Assembly (NCBI GenBank): GCA_963969595.1
Contig: OZ018408.1
Span: 31,434,108-31,498,107, forward strand
Direction of reading: 5' to 3'
Length of the DNA: 64,000 bases
Source: Neckera pumila
Lineage: Eukaryota; Streptophyta; Bryopsida; Hypnales; Neckeraceae
Below, one piece after another: positions 43,868-56,021 of this stretch. Under the pieces are notes generated by a model. That model was given only the letters and a program-made list of their open reading frames with translations, ran no database searches and was not told the origin of the DNA. Within the stretch, counting starts at the first letter, position 1. Each line of letters starts with the position of its first letter. The position numbers were made by a program, and so were the translations under genes.

Positions 43868-44152
43868 ATGGCGTCTGGATCAGATCACGGCAGCTTTCAG
43901 TTGCTTCCAGACAGTGATTCCAGCGTACACTTCACTCCCAAGCCACGTGCCCACCAGGCGACGCTTCCACAACTGTTGTGGAAGCTTCCACTAAGGACTG
44001 CTTTCTTTCACAGTTTGTACAGTAGGGAGCGCCAATTGCTGTTTGTTGAAACGGAAGTGGAAACTCACCCCGTAGGCGATTACGTGTCAAGACCTGCAGC
44101 CTACAAGACTATTCACTGTCTGTGGGGCGCAGGCAACAAAAGAATCACTTAG
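43868..44152 (+). CDS. small unrecognised open frame
   Basis: An ATG at 43868 (another in frame upstream at 43856) opens about 94 codons ending near 44152. It contains a segment rich in Ser/Asp/His then LWKLPLRTAFFHSLYSRERQ and Glu-Thr repeats. Composition is clearly more GC-rich than the flanks and the sequence is not repetitive, so it may be an exon or captured gene fragment. No family is recognised. It lies between two palindromic elements, which favours a transduplicated fragment. Confidence 0.25.
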   Translation: MASGSDHGSFQLLPDSDSSVHFTPKPRAHQATLPQLLWKLPLRTAFFHSLYSRERQLLFVETEVETHPVGDYVSRPAAYKTIHCLWGAGNKRIT

Positions 44153-44249
44153 ATGCTTAGTAAAAAAATGCAAGTTCCGACTGCGGTTGAGGAGTACAAA
44201 AATCAAGCTCAAATTTATGACCCAAACTTCTTTTACATACATACGTTAA

Positions 44250-44506
44250 AAGGCCTTATTTGTTAAAATGAGACAATCTGCACATTTTGAGACTTCAACC
44301 CTAAACTTGTTATAGTGATTTATCGTCGAGTCGACGATAAGATGAAACTACAACCTTTGGGCGATCAAAGGTTTTTATATATATTAATATATTATAGTCT
44401 CAACTTACCAAATAGTCTTAAAATTGAATAGTTATAATGTGTTTTTTTGGAGTCAAAGGTAAAAATGAGACTGCGAAAAGTCTCAATATAACAAATATGG
44501 CCTTTT
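44250..44506. mobile_element. MITE with AAGGCCTTATTTGTTA ends
   Basis: TTAA|AAGGCCTTATTTGTTA...TAACAAATATGGCCTT|TTAA. The inner region has a clean short palindrome (tatcgtcgagtcgacgata). TTAA-like flanks could be a target site or part of the palindrome. Confidence 0.65.
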
Positions 44507-44656
44507 AAGAGCCTTGGTGTCCGATTTGGTGCATTTCAAGGCACACACAAAAACCAAAATCTGCCGGTGAGGATTGTGGCCGATTGCATGGACAAAGGCA
44601 GCCGATTCTGTAGTTCCCTTGCGTTCCTGCAATTGTTCCCTTGGCTCTTAATGCCA

Positions 44657-44772
44657 GTGAACGCGTCCTGAAGGGCGCATTCTATCATGTACGCGGGCCA
44701 AGGCTTGCCCTCCCGGGCTTGCCCACAAGCCCGCTTGTCGCGCAGAATGCACCCTCCAGGGCGCGTTCTCTA
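44657..44772. mobile_element. GC-rich inverted repeat
   Basis: gaacgcgtcctgaagggcgca..ttct is mirrored by agaatgcaccctccagggcgcgttc, and an inner pair is gggcttgcccacaagccc. It is GC-rich in AT-rich DNA. MITE-like, no coding. Confidence 0.6.
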
Positions 44773-45035
44773 GTACATTAGAGTTAATTGTAAAGTGGTG
44801 TGGATTTAGTGTAGAGTTCCAAGTTAAGTTTAAATTGTGGGTCCCTAACAACAAATGCATTGTGGTCCACCACTTCATCTTCAATGAAGCTCTTTACTTA
44901 TGGTTCTCATCCTAAGTTACTTATAATCCCTAGTCCCACAAGTTGCATGCTTCTGAGCTCTCATTGGTGGAAGCAAAATTAGGGACAAAACTCAAAAGAG
45001 CTCCATTTTGAATCCAAAAGGAGTTTAACCCCTAA

Positions 45036-45603
45036 GGGCCGCTTTACACCAAGAGGCCGGGCCAATTTCCTGTGTCAGAGGCCAAGAATCCTAACTTCTG
45101 ATTGGACAAAAGGCTCAAATCAGCCCCAACCCCTTTACACCAAGAGGCTGGGCCAATTTGATGAATTGAATTTTTTATTCAAAAAAGACATGATTTGACA
45201 TGCCCCGAGCTCGCTGAATTGGGTGCACCAAAAATGGGAGGCCAATTCTTGGCCTTGGGGCCAATGTCAAATTTCAATTAAAAAAATTGTTTTAATAAAA
45301 AACTATTTTTTTCAACTAATCATTACCGTTGGATTTTGTGCAGTTGGCCTTATGGGGATTAGGACCGGCCTCTAGGTGTAAAGTGGCCCTGAAAATTTCA
45401 GCCCCTCTCTCTTTCTTTTGTAGGTTTTATTGAATCGGCCCGGCTTCTTGGCCTTAAGGCCTTTACATATGGGAAAATTGGCCCCTATTATAATCTTATT
45501 CTAATGGGAAGTTGAGGCCGGCCTCCAGCCCAAAAGGGACTGAAATTTTATGCAATTGGCTTGAAGGAGAATTGGCCCAGCTTCTTAGTGTAAAGCAGCC
45601 CTA
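45036..45603. mobile_element. PIF/Harbinger-like element, GGGCCGCTTTACAC ends
   Basis: TAA/GGGCCGCTTTACACCAAGAGG at the left; the inverse (cttcttagtgtaaagcagccc/TAA) at the right. An internal duplicate end pair (cccctttacaccaagaggctg at about 45130; ctctaggtgtaaagtggccct at about 45372) suggests a nested or tandem copy. Confidence 0.7.
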
Positions 45604-45605
45604 AG

Positions 45606-48600
45606 TGTAGATTTTGAACAATGAACGAACGGAAATACATTCCAAACTCACCAAAATGCATTTTTTCGTCTATCAATTTTTTTTGAAAATTCTTGTACTA
45701 ATTCTTTAACATTTGTATGGTATAGATAATGAAGATTTTGTTTTGCAAATGTTCTATAACTCAAAGGGTATCAGTAGGCCTAGCCAAGAAGTAACTTTTT
45801 CAATTCAAAAAATGACCCTTCAAAAACAACTTGAAGTGCCACGTAGGAAAAAATTTCATCCGGTTTGTTGTTAACGTGGTCTATGACGTGGACTTGGAGG
45901 AAGTGATGTAGACCCACCAATATTTAACATGGCATGCCTTGTCAGCATATCTTCATGCTATTTAAAATTTTTTATTTTTTGAAACATCAATTTAGACATC
46001 TACTTAGATGTTTTTTGAGACATTCATTACTGCATACTGTACCCATAGGGCAAGGTCAGTAGAAAAAAATATTTAAAAAATGAATTAATGATAAAATAAA
46101 ATGAATTATTAAAAAATTTGAATTTGCCAAGAATTAAAGAAAACTTACCATCTACCATCAAGATTTGATGGCAAATTTAAGGAATTCATTCATTGAAAGT
46201 TAGTGAGAATGAAGGGTAGAGAGGTCCTATTTATATCCATTATTTGTCCATGGTGAGATAAAAGATATGGGATAACTCGAATATGGGAATTTGACCATTG
46301 TAAATCTTGACATTGTTTTAGACATCTAGACATTGTCTTAGACATCTCGATGTTGTTTTAAACATTTTACATTAAGCACAATTTTTGCGTTACATATCCC
46401 ATATGGGTTGTTTCACTTCCTACCACTCCACCTGTATAAAGACCATCTCTTTTCATCCATGGTGCACATTCATCTATTTTCCTTTTTTTGCAAAGCATGC
46501 CATGTGGTTGTCCTTCCTCTAAATTTTTCACATATGGTCAATATTTTATCATAGACTGTAGTAATTTTTACTAACTTATTCATAGTTAAAATGGGTCTAC
46601 ATGGTGACATGGCAATCTATGTTTTTTTGGACGTTCTAAACAACATCAATATACCTTTAGTCATATCAAATAAAATGTCAGCTTCAATGATGACATCAAC
46701 TTAGATTTACAATAAAAAGCCAATGTTCTCTGCAACATCCACTAAAATCTACCTTGTTGGGACGTTGGGCTATATGTCCTTTGACATCTTCATATTTTAT
46801 CAGATATTGCATGTGAGTAGTAAATTACAGCCTAAAACGTAGAGTTCTTATAGTAATCCCAACTTCTCTGTTTTTTTGCTATTCAAAGGGGAAGAAATCC
46901 TAGTTTTCTCTCACTTTACGATTAATACTATTATGCAACGATTCATCCAAATGTTTATTCTAGTTACAAACAAACCAAGCAAATACAGAGCCTACAGACA
47001 AGCAATAACCAATTTAAAGAAAGTTGTTTATTCTTACAAGCAGGTTAGTTGTAGGTTAATTGCCATAGTTATTGTTCTTCATTAATACTAATATAATGAC
47101 AGAAGCCCTATAAGACCAATTTCAAAATGATGCATTTAGCATATATTGAAGTATGTAAGAAATATTGTAGCAACAAAATCATAATTGTGTTTAGAGATAG
47201 GAGAGTTGATATGATACACTTTAATGTTTTGTAATTGCCAACTCCAAAGGTGTCTTGTTTACATCAAGAGAACTTCAAGGTCCAACTCACTTTTGGTATT
47301 CCTTCCTACAATAGTATGAAGTAAGTAGAGAATGTTTTAGATTGATAATTAGCATCAAAGGATCCCATCTACAAACCAAGTGATGTCTGTCTAGTCACGG
47401 TTTGTAAAATAGAATCCTATGATTATACTGAAAGACTTTGACAAGACAATAAAGAACAAAATGGCAGCATGCACTTCCAAAAGCAACAATAGTCTAACCA
47501 AGGGGTGGATCGTGAAGAGCAAACGACATTGGCAACAATTAAATAACATGAACAAAAACTTGAAAGTGGAAGGTTTTGGAAATTACTTGTGGTGAGGCAT
47601 CTAGATAGATACTTTTGTTACACTAGCATTATTGATCAACAATCATTGAATCCAAAGTATACTTTGGTGTGTCTCTAAATTGCTCATTGTTGGTGATGGA
47701 TCCTTGAGATGAATGTGCAAAGGCTAACCTAGAAGAGCTCGGAGTATCGCTATCATGGCAGATCTAGTGTGCTACTATCCTAGCTCTCTTGACATCTTCC
47801 AATGCTTGTGCGGAGAGTTTACCTTGACTTCAAACCCTAAAAATGTGCACATGATGAGCAACTATAATTGATACATGAATTAAACAAAATTGTACCTTAA
47901 TAAAATAATACATTATGACACTAAGGTGAAGTAAACCTACAATTATAAGGCAGAATTGGGTCCTTGGAATGTAAACAAGTGAAACAACAGAGCTTGCAAT
48001 TTTTCAAGAAGGTCACAAATTCACAGTGAATAAGTTTGGTGACAATGTCCTTTTGAGCAATCGCCATTCTTGAGATGAGTTGACTAAACTACCAAGCCAC
48101 AAATGAGATGTTGTTCAAATTGTTTCTCTCCTATTGCACCATCACTTTGAAGCCACCCAAGCTAGTTGATTATGTACAAAAACAATGAAAGTCAATATAC
48201 CCACTACCCACAAGCCACAAATGAGTACAACACCATTGACAATATCCAAGTAATTTCAAGTAGTATAGCTCATAATTGACAGAAACTAAGAGTAGTGGAG
48301 GACAAATGCACTGCTTATAGATGCATATGATCATTTCCTCCCTTAGTGTTGCTGAGCAAGCAATTTGTGAAGGAATTTGAAGATTTTAAAGGCAAGGCAA
48401 CTATTTTTGAAGCATGTTTGGAACTCAAAGACCTCCACCACAATATGGCTCAACACCATTGGATCATTCAAAAGTCTTGCTTGGCATGAGAGGTGCCATC
48501 TTGTCCATCACTCACCTTGGTGATGCACCACCTTGGCCGCATTGCTAGCAAGTGATATGTATGCACTTGGACCAATGTTTCCAATGATACTTCTATTTTT

Positions 48601-49190
48601 TAAAATGAAATTTTGTATATTGTTTTTTTCACCCATGCACAGAGTATCACTTTTGAAGCTAAATTTTGGTAATGCTTATAGTTGTGCAATGAGTCAAATG
48701 CGGGGCCAACCAAGGATGAATGTACAAAAAAAGATCCCTATTTTGTACTTGATTAACCTATTTTCTACACCTTTCATAGCTCATTAGGGGCCTCTGATTG
48801 CAAATATGAACTCAAAATTTGCAAATTTGATCATGCATGGCAAATAAAAGTTCCTATGTTTTTTCCGGGGCAAAAGGATCCTTGCATTTGTCTCATTGCA
48901 CAACTACAAGCGCTATTGAGAATAGAAAACACAACAAAGCTACGAAAGGTTGTAAATCCAAAGTACGCAAGAAGAAAGAAATTAATATACTCAAAGTAGG
49001 TTTGAAACTATATACCAAGGAGAGAGAATATGAATAGTCACTCATCTACTACTATTACTCCAAGGGATTCTAATTAAAATAAACTAAGTGAACTACAGTG
49101 GAGAGCATATTAATAGCCTATACATTTCTTAACAAGCGCGACCCTAAATTTTGCCCCAAAAAACAATGCATTAATCTTTCTAACAATCCA
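45606..49190. other. AT-rich transposon debris, no recognisable gene
   Basis: Short tandem units of about 20 bp (agacatct.gacattgt core) occur at about 46305-46375. Sequence at 47200-48540 is less repetitive and reads like a heavily decayed minus-strand coding region, but no domain can be recognised. A fourth copy of the 16390-16480 family is at 48785-48855. Confidence 0.45.
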
Positions 49191-49196
49191 ACACGA

Positions 49197-49518
49197 CTGG
49201 CTGACGACTCTACTTCCTTAGACAATTGCGTCCACGATGAGCTCAAGACTCAAGAGTTCAAGCCTTGAAGCTAGTTTGATTTTATCTAAGGTAACTACAC
49301 CTAAAACCAACTGTGTTCTAATTGCGACCCCTATCTAGGAAGGACTGACATGTTGCTTGAAATATGTTCTACTGTCAATGATGTGTTAGGTAGGCTTAAA
49401 TGGTCGCTTTAAGAGCATACTACCTTTCCCAACTGGCTGACGGTCTACTTCCTTAGACTGTCTCGTCCACGATGAGCTCAAGAGTTCAAGCCTTGAAGCT
49501 AGTTTGATTTTATATTAC
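49197..49518. repeat. direct repeats flanking a MITE
   Basis: A block (ggctgacg...tctacttccttaga...cacgatgagctcaag...ttgaagctagtttgatttta) occurs at 49197-49287 and again at 49431-49518. Between them lies a MITE whose end (gcgacccctatctaggaagg ... tttaagagcatactacctt) matches 53521-53655 inverted. Confidence 0.65.
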
Positions 49519-49689
49519 AGCTTGAGTTCACTACACCAGGCATTCTGGTTTCAATTTCTGGCTAGCTCTGGATCGAAGGGGAGGATCGAGGTTTTGCATC
49601 GATCAGCTGCCTTTGCTTGAAAAGCGAGAGCAGTGCTAGTGGAACATAGTCTTAAGTAGTACTGTTGCTCCTTTGTTGCAATAGCAAGG

Positions 49690-49696
49690 TATATAT
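49690..49696 (+). promoter_or_regulatory. possible TATA box of the membrane-protein gene
   Basis: TATATAT in an otherwise mixed region 277 bases before the ATG at 49973, followed by gctgcctgat duplicates. Position is plausible, unproven. Confidence 0.3.
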
Positions 49697-49972
49697 GGCT
49701 GCCTGATTTCGAATTTCCTTCAGGAAATTCATGCATTTGATGGCTCTGGTTTTGCATGGACAGAAGCGATCTTAAGAAAGTTTGAGTAGCTCCCTTACTT
49801 GAAAGGCGACCCATCCTTGCTAGCCTCTAGTACTAGTAGTATAACTCCTTGTTGCAATCGCAAAAGCTTCAGATTTGGCTGCCTGATCTGCTCCAAGCGT
49901 GGTAGGAGTATTCGTGGATTGGGCGCGTGAGCGAAGTGCAAGCAGGCTCTGTACTTGGTTGCTGAAGCGATC

Positions 49973-52900
49973 ATGTCGCGAGAATTGGCGGTGACGTTTT
50001 TTCCTGTCACGTTCGGAGAGCTTTGTAAGGACTATGCTCCCGGGTTGTTCTATTACTTGTTTCCGGATTGGGCCTTGGAACGATGCCCTATGCCGTCAGT
50101 CGATCTCCAGGTACGTTTCTACGTGCGCTTGTTGAATTGGGTAATTATTTTGTGAATTGGTTAAGTAGGATGTAGATTGATTCCTGACAGAGTTCGATTT
50201 TCATTCGGGAGTCGCACTGCTGCGAAATTGTTGCGCAATTCGAGTCCGTTTTCCTCTTTTGAACATTCATTGATCGTAAAACCCTGCTTGGGGCGAAGTG
50301 AGGGTTTTCAATCGGCAGTTGAGTACGATCTTCTTTGGGGCAGGTGGACGTTTTTGTAACGGCTTTTCAACAGATCTTTGTCTGAAATTCAATCCCAGCT
50401 TGGTGGGGCTTCGTACATCGGTTACTAACACTCCGTGTGCCAGAGAGTGAACGATTAGTCGGTTTCTTACATGTGAGCCCCGGGATGTGAGTTCCGTGAA
50501 TATTTGTTGAACCCACACCTCTTCTTCTGCAGTTTCAACAATGTTAGAACTATTATTTTTTTTCTCCCTTCAATTGTCGATTGAAAAATCCTGCTTCCCG
50601 AGGTGCGTTTCTGGAGTCTAAAATCGAGCACAACGTCCTTTTCACACGCTCTGTCCAGAATCTCTTCCACCAATTTTCCCCTAATTGAGGTTTCATACAT
50701 ATGTTACCACCACTCCTCTTTGTGAGAGCTGAGGTAACTGTACCCGCATCTCTAAGTTCAGTAACTCTTCTTCTAGAGTCTCAGTAACCCTGTCTCCCTC
50801 GCAGTAGAATCTGGCGAATTTTCTTCTCCCAAACCCCTGCTTTCCTTGGTGTTTTCATTTCCTCCCATCAACACTTCCTCGCAACCTTCAGACTGCTTGA
50901 GAATCTCTTCCACCACTTTGAAATTCTACATAGTAGGTTTGCGACCGAATTTCACCAAGACCAGATCATCACCAGGTCTAGCGTACAAATGCCATACGAC
51001 TTAGCACTAGTTTCTTGGTCCGTGGTTACTAGTGAAATCTTACTATTTTGGAAACGCTGAAGACTAATGGAGTTGGTTCCCAGGTTCAACAAGAAAATTA
51101 TGAATTTGTGGAAATAGTTGTGACCTTTCTCAATTTGAGTTCACATAGGTTTGTAGAGGATATGAGAAAACACCATTGCCCTTTCATGAGACAGTGTGCC
51201 TGTTGAGCTGTCCGGTTATTGCAAGTGTCCCGGTCGTTGGCATGTGTACAATACCTTCCTGATCTTTTCCTCCCTTCCGCTGCTTGTGTCCCCAGGTCCC
51301 AGGCTTCTCCCCCGTGACCCTCTTCTGGCCAGCAGCCGCCACAGCCATCATCTTCGGCTTCCTCTCCAGCCTTTTGCTGGGTACACATTCTTTCCTGCGC
51401 GTCCTCCGTGAAGGCCACCAGTCTCGCCAGGGTTTGTTTCTTTGGTCCGCGTCGTTGCTGTGGTATAGCTGCATGTGCATCGGCGGTCTCTTCTTCCACT
51501 GCTTGCACATCTACCACTTCCCCCACATTTTGGATCTGGTGGGCACGGGCTTGTCTTCTTTGTCTGTGGTGGCGGGATTCGCAGCGTTTGCGGGGGTGGT
51601 GGATGATCGGACGAGGAAGCAGCGTTTGGGATGGCTGGGGTTTGCAGTGGCGTTTGTGGTGGTGGTGTTGATGGTGCCGCCGTTGTTGCAAGAGCAGTTG
51701 TATATGTTGCCGGCGGTGCTGGCGCTGGTGGTGGGAGGGCAGTTCTTTTGGAAGAATTATAATGCCAAGGCATTGCAAGCCGAGGTGAGTACAATTCTTT
51801 GGGTTGCTTGCTCTGGATAAGATTGAGGTTGTGTGTGTCAGTGTTAGAGCAAACTTTGATGATGCTGTGTTGGAATTGGAATTGGAGTTTAGAGTTTGGA
51901 GTTTGGAGTTTGGAGTTGAAGTTTGGAGATTTCTTTTGTCTGAATGTTTTTGGCTGATTTTAGTTTGGTGTGGTGACGCTTTCACTTTTCTACGAGTAGG
52001 GAGAAACTACATTTTAGAATGAGTAGCTTTGTCTTGAGCAACTATCAAACTAAAGCACTTGGTGTTAAAAGAGTGTTGTTATGAAGAACAAATTTAGACC
52101 TGCTTTTGGATTAGATTCACATTGCAAGCATCACTCTTAACACTAAGTGTGAACATACCTTGAAAGCAACCAAAAAGTTTTGAAGTCCAATCAACTAAAG
52201 AATAGTTTTTGAGAAGTTGGATAGTTGTTGATCCTACTTTTTTTGAGCTTTCCTTGAAAGTGATGTTGGCCAACAATTCTAATTCTCCTCTTGGGATTAT
52301 TACACACTTCCGTGTAGAATTTTCAAATTCTTTGGCTCCTTTTATGCAAAGTTTGACTAATTCTAAGTGTATGGAAGTCAACTTTAATGATGTGGAGGAC
52401 TAAAAGTGTCCAATGAATGACCTTTGAGGAACTATAGAAACGCAAAAATGCACCTAATTTGTACAAGAATTTGCTAACTTTTTTGCTGGCCCACCTTGGT
52501 AATAGGTCTTAGCCTTTCAAGGTTAGAGACTTCTAAATATTGCCAAATTTTTCTACCAATATTTGTTTATTAGTCATATTGGTGTTACCGATATTTCTCT
52601 TCTTCCAACCATCATATTGATATCAGTTTATTCGGGGGTTTATTGGTTTGGCAATGCATGGAAATTTAGTTGAATTGCATTGCCCTCCTTACATATTCTA
52701 GAATCTTGTAGCAAGATCATTCTTTGTCAAAATTTGATGATATTTTTAACTAATCATGATTGATTGTGTAGGGCAAAGCTGCGCAACAATGGTTGTGGTT
52801 GGGAGCGTTGGGTATCATACTAGCTGTTGGGGTTGTGCTTCTGGACAAGTGGTTGTGTGTTGGTGTCGGTGCAAACTTTGCTCTACTATTTTGGTTCTTC

Positions 52901-52993
52901 TTGGGGAATGATATTGCCATCCTTTCCACACACCAGTTTGCTCTTGTGGTTGCGGACAAAAATCTATACTTTACTAATGTGAAAACCCAATGA
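49973..52993 (+). CDS. multi-pass membrane protein of unknown function
   Basis: Three exons: 49973-50110, 51296-51784, 52772-52993, all GT-AG, phase 0, giving 282 residues. The first 46 residues (including FPVTFGELCKDYAPGLFYYLFPDW) are conserved-looking and mildly hydrophobic. Hydrophobic segments lie at roughly 52-75, 93-116, 124-148, 157-177, 181-197, 217-233 and 239-257, separated by short basic/acidic loops (RVLREG, DDRTRKQR). The GLFFHCLHIYHFP then LDLVG stretch (H114, H117, H120, D126) and VLLDKWLC (232-238) resemble, weakly, the S/H/D pattern of CREST-superfamily membrane hydrolases such as alkaline ceramidases, but the C-terminal His pair those enzymes need is absent. I therefore call it unknown. 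The exons have codon use and splice sites of a live gene. Start: the only ATG in frame. Confidence 0.75.
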
Positions 52994-53520
52994 GGCATAA
53001 AGGTAGGGGAGCCTATTTTGGATTCCTTAACCGTAAAATGCTTAAGAGGACGAAAAGTGTTGAATGAACGACTTTGAGATAGAGTGTAGAAAGAAAGAAT
53101 GCACATATTCATCTAGGATTTTGAAAGTTTTAGGTTGAGTATTCTTGAGTTTTTTCTTGAATCTTCATGTGGAGATTTGATTTGTCCTATTTTAAATTTT
53201 TGGGATTTAGGGTTGTAAGTGGTGATGTGGTTTGTGTACATGGTTTGTTACCCATGTCTAGACCATGGTATTGACAACCCCTGTGTTTGGAACATTAATG
53301 GCTTATTGTGCCATAACTAGTTCCATTACATTCCAATAAGATTGGTTGTTAGAAAGAGAGAAAATTGATTGGATTGTGGACTTTATATTTTTTTGAGAGC
53401 AATACTAGACATTATGTTATGTTTGTTTGGTCAATGACAATGTAAAAAAATTCCACCCTTATGGGGTATAATTATTATTCATTGCTATACTTTTGATTGA
53501 TCAAACTGATTTCAAATTAT

Positions 53521-53655
53521 AAGGTAGTATGCTCTTAAAGCGACCATTTAAGCCTACCTACTCAACATTGATTGTAATAGATATTTCAGCAACATGTCAC
53601 TCCTTCCTAGATAGGGGTTGCATTTAGAACATGGTTGCTTTTAGAGCAAACTACT
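53521..53655. mobile_element. MITE, aaggtagtatgctctt ends
   Basis: aaggtagtatgctcttaaag at the left; the inverse (cttttagagcaaactacta) at the right. The same family appears, reversed, at about 49280-49432 and partly near 12020-12056. Confidence 0.65.
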
Positions 53656-54534
53656 ATACAATCTTTGTGTGTTCTTATTTTTTGCTGATGAATTGGTGCC
53701 TATGTTCTTTTGATTGAAATGAACATTTAGTAGGCTCTCAAACAAGGGCATGAACAAGTGTTGAAGATTCATAGTGAGGTAAACTATCCCATTAGTCTTG
53801 TCCAAACTCCCATTTTGGACATCTAAGAAAAGTCCCATTCCAAACTATTTGCATTGGAAAATAGTAAATACAAATGAAGGGGTTGATTGTAGACTTTAGA
53901 GAGTTGATTGCACGAAATGAGGATAAAATACAATAGGTGTTATTTGACATTTATATGCATGTCTACGGGCTTCTCTGAATTTTTGAAAAATCATTTGAAG
54001 TCCAAAAATTATTTTTTTCAATTGCAATGTTGTTTCTTATTGCTTGTCTACTATTGAAATTTATTTCCACATTTCCTAAATAGTGGCATCATAGTTACCA
54101 CGCTTATCATTCTACCTACAATGGGATAGGCTATCTTATGTTGTTCAAATGATTTATATGTATCTGTCAATAGGGGAGATTAAGCAAAGATTATCTATTT
54201 TATAGTTAAATATTGAAGTAATTTCCAACTTTGCAACTTCAAACAATTGAATTGAGTGAATAGGTAAAACACCACTAATATGGAAGTTCACTATATTTTA
54301 GGTATAATTAATATATTAGATGTTCTACACTATTTCCATATTATTTCAAGTATGATGATTGTTGTACATCTTTCATTTATTTTCATCTACATTCATCTAC
54401 ATGCTCTCAATAATTATACTCCTTTTTCACACTATTCACATTCTTTCAAATTTTTGCACAATTAACTAGTTCAATACAAAAAAATTGGGTCAAAAATTCT
54501 CATTCAATTTCATAGATAAATGCAAAGATATTAA

Positions 54535-55469
54535 CCCCTAAAGCCCTGAACATGCTTTTTTGAGAACATAACGTTTTTGGGCAGCTCACTACAAGCGGAG
54601 TTTTTAATTTTTTTCTTTGAAATTTTCACTCAACATTTTCCCAAAAAGTAGCTTTAAGGCCCAACAATTTTCATAACTTTTGACTTTATGGGTAAAAAGT
54701 TATTGCATGATATGTCATTTTCATTGGTCGGCAGGCAGCTTGGGCAGCAAAAAAAACTTCTTTAAAAATCACTTTTAAGAAAAATAAAAATTTGAAATTG
54801 GTTCTTTAGATTTATATGTACGCGGGAAGCTTTGAATCATTCCGTTTGGATTAACAACTCAAAAGTTATGAGGATTCTTAGTTTGAGGGTAGTTATGGAA
54901 TCTCAACTCTAAAATAAACTTTGAAGTCCTTTATCTAACTCAATTTTCAATATTTTTGAATAAAACAAAAAACATTGGGTGTATATTGTTTATTACAACA
55001 TTACAACCGTTGGGATTGGAATTTTTCAATTCCATAATTTAATTCTTGACAATTTAGTATTTTGAGTCATTCTCTACCTCTTCCTACTTACTATTTTTTT
55101 CCTATATGTTGCACATTTCCAAATGATCTGAAAATTTTCAAGGATGTAGCCAACTTGCCTTGAAGGATGAATCCAAAGAGTAACCACCATTTTGGACATT
55201 TTTTCATACAAATGCGACCTTGTGAAGGGCAGCTGCCCGGATTTTTGCAGTGATTAAAAAAGGATTTTTGTCAATTCAAACGCTATTATCTTGCAATCTA
55301 CATGGTGGAAAATTCTGAAATTTTTTCCACATCTTCTTAAACCAGTGTACTACAAGATCCTATGGTTACATGTGTTCAAAAATGTTTTTTTTCTAAAGTT
55401 TGATACTTGTATTAGAAATGGCAGTTTTGGAGCGGTTTTGGTGAAAACATAGTCAAAAACCTTTAGGAG
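54535..55469 (-). mobile_element. TTAA-flanked CCCCTAAAG element, 935 bp
   Basis: Starts CCCCTAAAGCCC, ends CCTTTAGGAG, with TTAA at 54531-54534 and 55470-55473. Same family as 36904-37826 in reverse orientation, and an uninterrupted relative of 41548-42972. Confidence 0.8.
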
Positions 55470-55473
55470 TTAA

Positions 55474-56021
55474 GACTGAAAAATCATTTTGAAACATTGC
55501 AAATTAGTACATTTTTCAATAAAATATTTTTACAAATATAAGTTTCATCATTCCATCTTACAAGACCCAAACCTAGAATTAGGAACAACTACAATAATAT
55601 CTTTATAATGCTACTATTTAAGTGCCTAAAACACATATGATTATGTAAAATTCTGGAAAAAACTGACAATTTCTTTACAAAGAAAAATGTGACAATTTAT
55701 CCCAAATATTAATTTAACCCTTTAGTACCCAGCCCCTTTATTGAAATTTTGCACATTTTTGCTTATATCTTTGTACAATTATTTTGTTCACATCTATTTT
55801 ATTGAATCAGTTGCAGTGGAGATTTATATTTTTAAAGATTCAAACATTACTTTAAATGAATGAGACATTAAAGAATTACTTGAGATCCGGAGCCAATAAG
55901 GTGGTCACTCCTTATTATCACATCTGTGTACGAGTTTTTCTTCGACTCGCAGCGTAACCCCTCTTCTTCGCCATCTTCATTAACAGACGCGAGCTTCCTG
56001 TTTTGCTTCAAGTCTCTCCTC
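55474..56021 (+). promoter_or_regulatory. upstream region of the SmF gene
   Basis: An AT-rich flank passes into balanced sequence about 170 bases before the ATG at 56022. No certain TATA is visible. A leader rich in pyrimidines (cttcttcgcc, ctcctc) precedes the start, as is common for housekeeping plant genes. Confidence 0.35.

Noticed and set aside
51098..51985. 295-codon minus-strand frame, the longest in the window
   Set aside because: It is antisense to exon 2 of the membrane-protein gene and low in complexity (Gln/His/Arg-rich); the plus strand has splice sites, phase agreement and membrane segments.
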